A stretch of DNA of 64,000 nt from Arthrobacter sp. N199823 (lineage in GTDB: Bacteria; Actinomycetota; Actinomycetes; Actinomycetales; Micrococcaceae). The notes under the pieces are model-generated. The model was not told the origin of the DNA, did not search any database, and worked only from the letters and a program-made list of their open reading frames with translations. The position numbers and the translations under genes are program-made. Below are positions 60,878-64,000 of the stretch, piece by piece (position 1 is the first letter of the stretch; every line of letters starts with the position of its first letter). The stretch covers positions 558,001-622,000 of the forward strand of contig NZ_PJIN01000003.1 in the NCBI RefSeq assembly GCF_002929705.1, in the 5' to 3' direction.

Positions 60878-61135
60878 ATGACCACGCAAACAGTTGTTGT
60901 TGGATCACCCGTAGGCCTGCACGCGCGCCCGGCCGCCATGATTGCCACGGCCGCGGGTGCCTACGAGGAAGAGATCCTCCTGAGCATCGAGGGCGAAGAT
61001 GAAGTGGATGCCACCTCGGCACTGATGATCATGACGCTCGGCGCCGATTTTGGTGCGTCTGTGACTGTGGAGTCGGAGAACGCTGCAGCAGTAGCTGAAA
61101 TTGCTGCCCTGATCGCTAAGGATCTGGACTCCTAA
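60878..61135 (+). CDS. ptsH: PTS phosphocarrier protein HPr
   Basis: 85-residue carrier passing phosphate from EI to EIIA domains. His15 in GLHARPA; the Ser46-region residues are VDATSALMIMTLG, retaining the Ser of low-GC HPr although no HPr kinase is seen here. AAGGAG is 7 bases before the ATG. Ends in a terminator. Confidence 0.96.
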   Translation: MTTQTVVVGSPVGLHARPAAMIATAAGAYEEEILLSIEGEDEVDATSALMIMTLGADFGASVTVESENAAAVAEIAALIAKDLDS

Positions 61136-61150
61136 GCAGTTTTCCCAGTT

Positions 61151-61196
61151 ATACGCAAAGGCACCCCGATCCTCGGAGCGGGGTGCCTTTGCGTAT
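61151..61196 (+). terminator. Terminator after ptsH
   Basis: Perfect 18-base stem 61151-61168 (ATACGCAAAGGCACCCCG) with 61179-61196, loop of 10 bases; no long U-tract. Confidence 0.8.
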
Positions 61197-61308
61197 GCCG
61201 GGTGGGTGCTTGCGGAGCAACCATCCGATTATGTGACATGAACCACTTGACGGCGTGCGCTGCATGCTGACAGGAAGAAGGTGATCGCATGGCCAGCGCC
61301 AGCGCCCG

Positions 61309-61503
61309 CGGCACCATTAGCGTCCACCGGTCAATAGTTCCGCTGCCCGCCACCCAATAAGGGTGAGGTCCGACGCCGTAGGGCACCGAATCGATACCGT
61401 CACCAATATTGGTGGCTAAGCTACGCCACGTCAGTCCCTGCCCGCTGAGCGTGTAAGCGGCTTCGACGGCCCAGCGGTGCGGATAGTCATCTTGGTATTT
61501 GCC
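61309..61503 (-). pseudogene. Remnant of aldose 1-epimerase (galactose mutarotase)
   Basis: A minus-strand frame encodes about 65 residues recognisable as the middle of a GalM-type mutarotase: YPHRWAVEAAYTLSGQGL, then TNIGDGIDSVPYGVGPHPYW with the conserved HPY, and TIDRWTLMVP. The usual N-terminal third and the C-terminal catalytic Glu region are missing, and the sequence after TLMVP no longer resembles the family. It sits between ptsH and lacI, near the ara operon. Judged a decayed fragment. Confidence 0.6.
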
Positions 61504-61583
61504 GGCGTTGAGGATGGTTTGCGTTCCGGAAACGTGACGGGTGGAATTGCTGTGCAGGACTTCTCCTCTGCGAGAATGTGACG

Positions 61584-62621
61584 ATGAGCGAAAATGTGTC
61601 GGCAAATGCGCACCCACCCGTCATGGCGGACGTGGCCGCTAAGGCAGGGGTTTCACATCAGACCGTCTCACGGGTGATCAACAACCATCCAAACGTAAGC
61701 GCCAAGACGCGCACCGTGGTCGAGGCTGCCATCGCCGAGCTGGGGTACCGGCGCAACACCGCCGCGAGGCAATTGGTGACACGCCGTTCGGAAACGCTGG
61801 GTGTAGTCGCGCACAATATGGGGCACTTTGGTCCGGCACATATTTTGTTGGGCATTCAGGAAGCTGCCCATGCTTCCGGGTACGCCGTCAACACTGTTGG
61901 CCTGCCAGATGTGAGTGAAAAAGCCATAAAAGAGACTGTTGAATACCACCTGGCACATCAGGTGGACGGGCTTGTGGTCATTGCCCCGCAGGAAGAGATT
62001 GTGCGCACCATCGAGCGGTTGAACCCGGGTGTTCCACTGGTCGCCATCGGTGACATCGGTGCTGCGGGCGTCCAAAACGTGGGTGTTGACCAGCAGCGCG
62101 GCGGTTGGTTGGCCACACAGCATTTGATCGATCAGGGGCACCGGAAGATCGCCCACATCATGGGGCCGGTGGATTGGCTTGACGCTCAAGCCCGGCGCCG
62201 CGGTTGGGAAGCTGCCCTGGCCAGTGCAGGCCTGGAAACCGGCCCGTTGTTGGTGGGGGACTGGAGCGCCGAGTCCGGTTACGAAGCCGGCAAGGCCTTG
62301 ATCGACAGCACCGACTGCACGGCAGTTTTTGTTGCCAACGATCAAATGTCCCTCGGCGTGATGCGTGCGGCGTACGAGCGCCAACTGACACTCCCTCGCG
62401 ACCTTTCCATCGTTGGTTTTGACGACAGCCCCGAATCTGGCTTCTACTTCCCGCCGCTGACAACCATCCGGCAGGATTTTGCTGAATTGGGTCGGCGCTG
62501 CGTAGGGATGCTCCTAGATGGCATCGCCGGCAACGATCCCTTGTTCTCGGTGCGTATTCAGCCGCATCTCATAGTGCGCGGCAGCACCGGACCACGTCCT
62601 GTGGCGCTGACACGTAGCTAG
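61584..62621 (+). CDS. LacI family transcriptional regulator
   Basis: 345-residue repressor: N-terminal LacI HTH (MADVAAKAGVSHQTVSRVINNHPNVSAKTR) and a PBP-like sensor domain for a sugar. Probable regulator of the adjoining araB-led operon through the TGTNANCGNTNACA sites. A GAGAAT box ends 6 bases before the ATG at 61584; the frame could also start at GTG 61578. Ligand, perhaps arabinose or a derivative, is an inference from araB. Confidence 0.93.
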   Translation: MSENVSANAHPPVMADVAAKAGVSHQTVSRVINNHPNVSAKTRTVVEAAIAELGYRRNTAARQLVTRRSETLGVVAHNMGHFGPAHILLGIQEAAHASGYAVNTVGLPDVSEKAIKETVEYHLAHQVDGLVVIAPQEEIVRTIERLNPGVPLVAIGDIGAAGVQNVGVDQQRGGWLATQHLIDQGHRKIAHIMGPVDWLDAQARRRGWEAALASAGLETGPLLVGDWSAESGYEAGKALIDSTDCTAVFVANDQMSLGVMRAAYERQLTLPRDLSIVGFDDSPESGFYFPPLTTIRQDFAELGRRCVGMLLDGIAGNDPLFSVRIQPHLIVRGSTGPRPVALTRS

Positions 62622-62706
62622 CGTCCGACGCCGGTCATGTAGTCATTCTCGTGTGTCCGGTGAGCTTTTCCGGCTCCAAAGTCCGCCGTATCTCTTTTGC
62701 ATATTT

Positions 62707-62720
62707 TGTTAGCGTTCACA
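62707..62720. promoter_or_regulatory. LacI-type operator, upstream copy
   Basis: TGTTAGCGTTCACA, an imperfect palindrome fitting TGTNANCGNTNACA. An identical 14-mer occurs at 62931. Confidence 0.75.
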
Positions 62721-62905
62721 GGTTTGATGTCAAGTTCTGCGTGCCATGGTGCCCGCGTGAGACGTGGATCCTGAGATAGTTCCGTCCTGGCTCGTCATAA
62801 ATACGTCGAATCGCGAACCGTCCTTTTGTCCAGGGAGTCTTTAGATCTAGGGATTTGCTGCGCCAAGAAGTATGGAAAAATGCCTCCGCTTATCTCGCTA
62901 CCCTC

Positions 62906-62944
62906 TTGACTTGGCATTGCATTTCGGTATTGTTAGCGTTCACA
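62906..62944 (+). promoter_or_regulatory. araB promoter with overlapping LacI-type operator
   Basis: TTGACT (62906-62911), 16-base spacer, TATTGT (62928-62933). TGTTAGCGTTCACA at 62931-62944 overlaps the -10 region, so binding would block initiation. The centres of the two operator copies are 224 bases apart, a distance suited to looping. Confidence 0.7.
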
Positions 62945-63004
62945 AATACTTTACTTCCGGGCTGCCAAAGAAGGCTCACCGGTCGCATTGGCTGAGAGGA
63001 ACGC

Positions 63005-64000
63005 ATGGTGACGCAGGATTTATACGTAATCGGGGTTGATTACGGAACGCTGTCTGGCCGGGCCGTAGTGGTACGGGTTCGCGATGGGGCGGAGCTGGCC
63101 TCCGCCGTCGTTGAGTACCAGCATGGAGTGGTTGAGCGCTCGCTTCCGGGGTCTCTCGACAGGCTGCCCCCGGAATGGGCGTTGCAAGTTCCGGAGGACT
63201 ACCGGCAGGTTCTCAAGCAGGCCGTGCCGGCCGCAGTTGCACAAGCCGGGATCGATCCTGCGAGCGTCGTGGGTATTGGAACAGACTTCACGGCCTGCAC
63301 CATGGTGCCCACCACTGTGGACGGAACGCCACTCTGCGAACTGCCGGAGTGGGCCAATGAACCCCACGCCTTCATCAAGTTGTGGCGTCACCACGCTGCG
63401 CAGCCCCAAGCTGAGCGCATCAATGAGTTGGCTCGGGAGCGTAACGAGAGTTGGCTGCCGCGCTATGGTGGGCTGATCTCCTCGGAATGGGAATTTGCCA
63501 AGGGACTGCAGCTTCTGGAGGAGGCCCCGGCCGTTTATGAAGCCATGAGCCACTGGGTGGAAGCCGCCGACTGGATCGTTTGGCAGCTGACCGGCAGCTA
63601 CGTCCGCAACGCCTGCACCGCCGGCTATAAGGGAATCCGCCAGGACGGGCACTATCCCTCCCAAGAGTTCCTTGCTGCCTTGAATCCCGGCTTTGCCGGC
63701 TTTGTTGTGGACAAGCTGGAACACACCATTGGCAATCTGGGTGATGTTGCCGGGACGCTCAGCGCCGAAGCCGCTGGCTGGACAGGCCTGCCGGAAGGCA
63801 TCCCTGTTGCCGTTGGAAATGTGGACGCTCACGTCACGGCCCCCGCAGCCAAGGCCGTCGAGCCGGGGCAGATGGTTGCCATCATGGGAACCTCCACCTG
63901 CCACGTCATGAGCTCCAGCGAACTCCGGGAAGTCCCGGGTATGTGCGGAGTGGTCGACGGCGGAATCATCCCCGGGCTGTACGGCTACGAGGCCGGACAA
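63005..64000 (+). CDS. araB: Ribulokinase AraB (5' part, runs off the window)
   Basis: Phosphorylates L-ribulose to L-ribulose 5-phosphate in arabinose catabolism. 332 codons are visible without a stop to the end of the window. Family marks: VIGVDYGTLSGRAVVV at the start, VVGIGTDFTACTMVP, PHAFIKLWRHHAAQ, ISSEWEFAKGLQLLEEAP, VEAADWIVWQLTG, CTAGYKG and VGNVDAHV. AGAGGA lies 5 bases before the ATG. The complementary-strand frame over the same bases is a shadow. Confidence 0.95.
   Translation, partial: MVTQDLYVIGVDYGTLSGRAVVVRVRDGAELASAVVEYQHGVVERSLPGSLDRLPPEWALQVPEDYRQVLKQAVPAAVAQAGIDPASVVGIGTDFTACTMVPTTVDGTPLCELPEWANEPHAFIKLWRHHAAQPQAERINELARERNESWLPRYGGLISSEWEFAKGLQLLEEAPAVYEAMSHWVEAADWIVWQLTGSYVRNACTAGYKGIRQDGHYPSQEFLAALNPGFAGFVVDKLEHTIGNLGDVAGTLSAEAAGWTGLPEGIPVAVGNVDAHVTAPAAKAVEPGQMVAIMGTSTCHVMSSSELREVPGMCGVVDGGIIPGLYGYEAGQ

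Noticed and set aside
61132-61617. 161-residue minus-strand frame taken as an intact gene
   Set aside because: It runs through the ptsH terminator and its start lies inside lacI; only the middle resembles a mutarotase, so it is annotated as a remnant.
63020-64000. 326-residue minus-strand frame at the end of the window
   Set aside because: It is the complement of araB, whose plus-strand frame is uninterrupted from 63005 and carries ribulokinase motifs.

Overview
The window looks like chromosomal DNA of a high-GC Gram-positive bacterium, most likely Micrococcaceae close to Arthrobacter. This is inferred from gene content and order (surf1 - DUF3817 - guaA, guaB plus guaB3, THUMP-like methyltransferase, groES-groEL behind tandem CIRCE boxes), frequent GTG starts, and many promoters with a TANNNT box 6-7 nt before the start codon. 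No phage, transposase, rRNA or CRISPR array was seen. It reads as core chromosome with several carbohydrate and metal-homeostasis islets.

Layout. 1-5.7 kb: tsaD, an APC permease, and a minus-strand operon with overlapping genes for a PAP2 phosphatase, a DedA protein and a two-component system. 5.9-13.0 kb: a galactoside utilisation unit (solute-binding lipoprotein, two permeases, GH2 beta-galactosidase) read away from a divergent TetR regulator; two TCGAG-N6-CTCGA sites lie between. 13.0-17.6 kb: YbdK-type carboxylate-amine ligase, a shikimate dehydrogenase-like enzyme, a DUF559 nuclease-like gene bracketed by inverted arrays of a 32-bp repeat, and a methyltransferase. 17.7-21.6 kb: a YclNOPQ-like iron-siderophore importer behind a DtxR/IdeR-like box. 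21.6-23.3 kb: an ABC-2 exporter. 23.4-25.6 kb: groES-groEL. 25.8-33.2 kb: P1B-like ATPase, guaB, two unknown genes, a BtrH-like gene and guaB3. 33.4-37.3 kb: single-domain fructose-type EIIA, SURF1, DUF3817, guaA.

37.4-47.9 kb: a 1393-residue SF1 helicase-like protein whose ATPase motifs are degenerate but whose C-terminal nuclease-like domain keeps its acidic residues, a membrane protein, SAF-domain protein, FmdB zinc ribbon, 5-FTHF cyclo-ligase, galU, a GNAT acetyltransferase, a membrane protein and an NAD(P)-binding protein. 48.0-52.3 kb: tRNA-Ala(CGC), PadR regulator, ABC1 kinase, DHA2 drug exporter. 52.4-55.8 kb: an FHA protein pair, a membrane-protein gene split by an in-frame TGA, a Fur regulator with a perfect palindromic operator, a small protein made of four 14-residue GSYV repeats, and a VOC protein. 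56-61.1 kb: a complete glucose PTS locus (EIICB, EIIA, BglG-type antiterminator, EI, HPr) with a probable antiterminator RNA target in its leader. 61.2-64 kb: an aldose 1-epimerase remnant, a LacI regulator and the 5' part of araB, with two copies of a LacI-type operator.

The most distinctive items for follow-up are the 14-residue repeat protein next to fur, the degenerate helicase-nuclease, the 32-bp repeat arrays around the DUF559 gene, and the PAP2-DedA-two-component operon. Function calls come from reading protein motifs only; no database search was possible.
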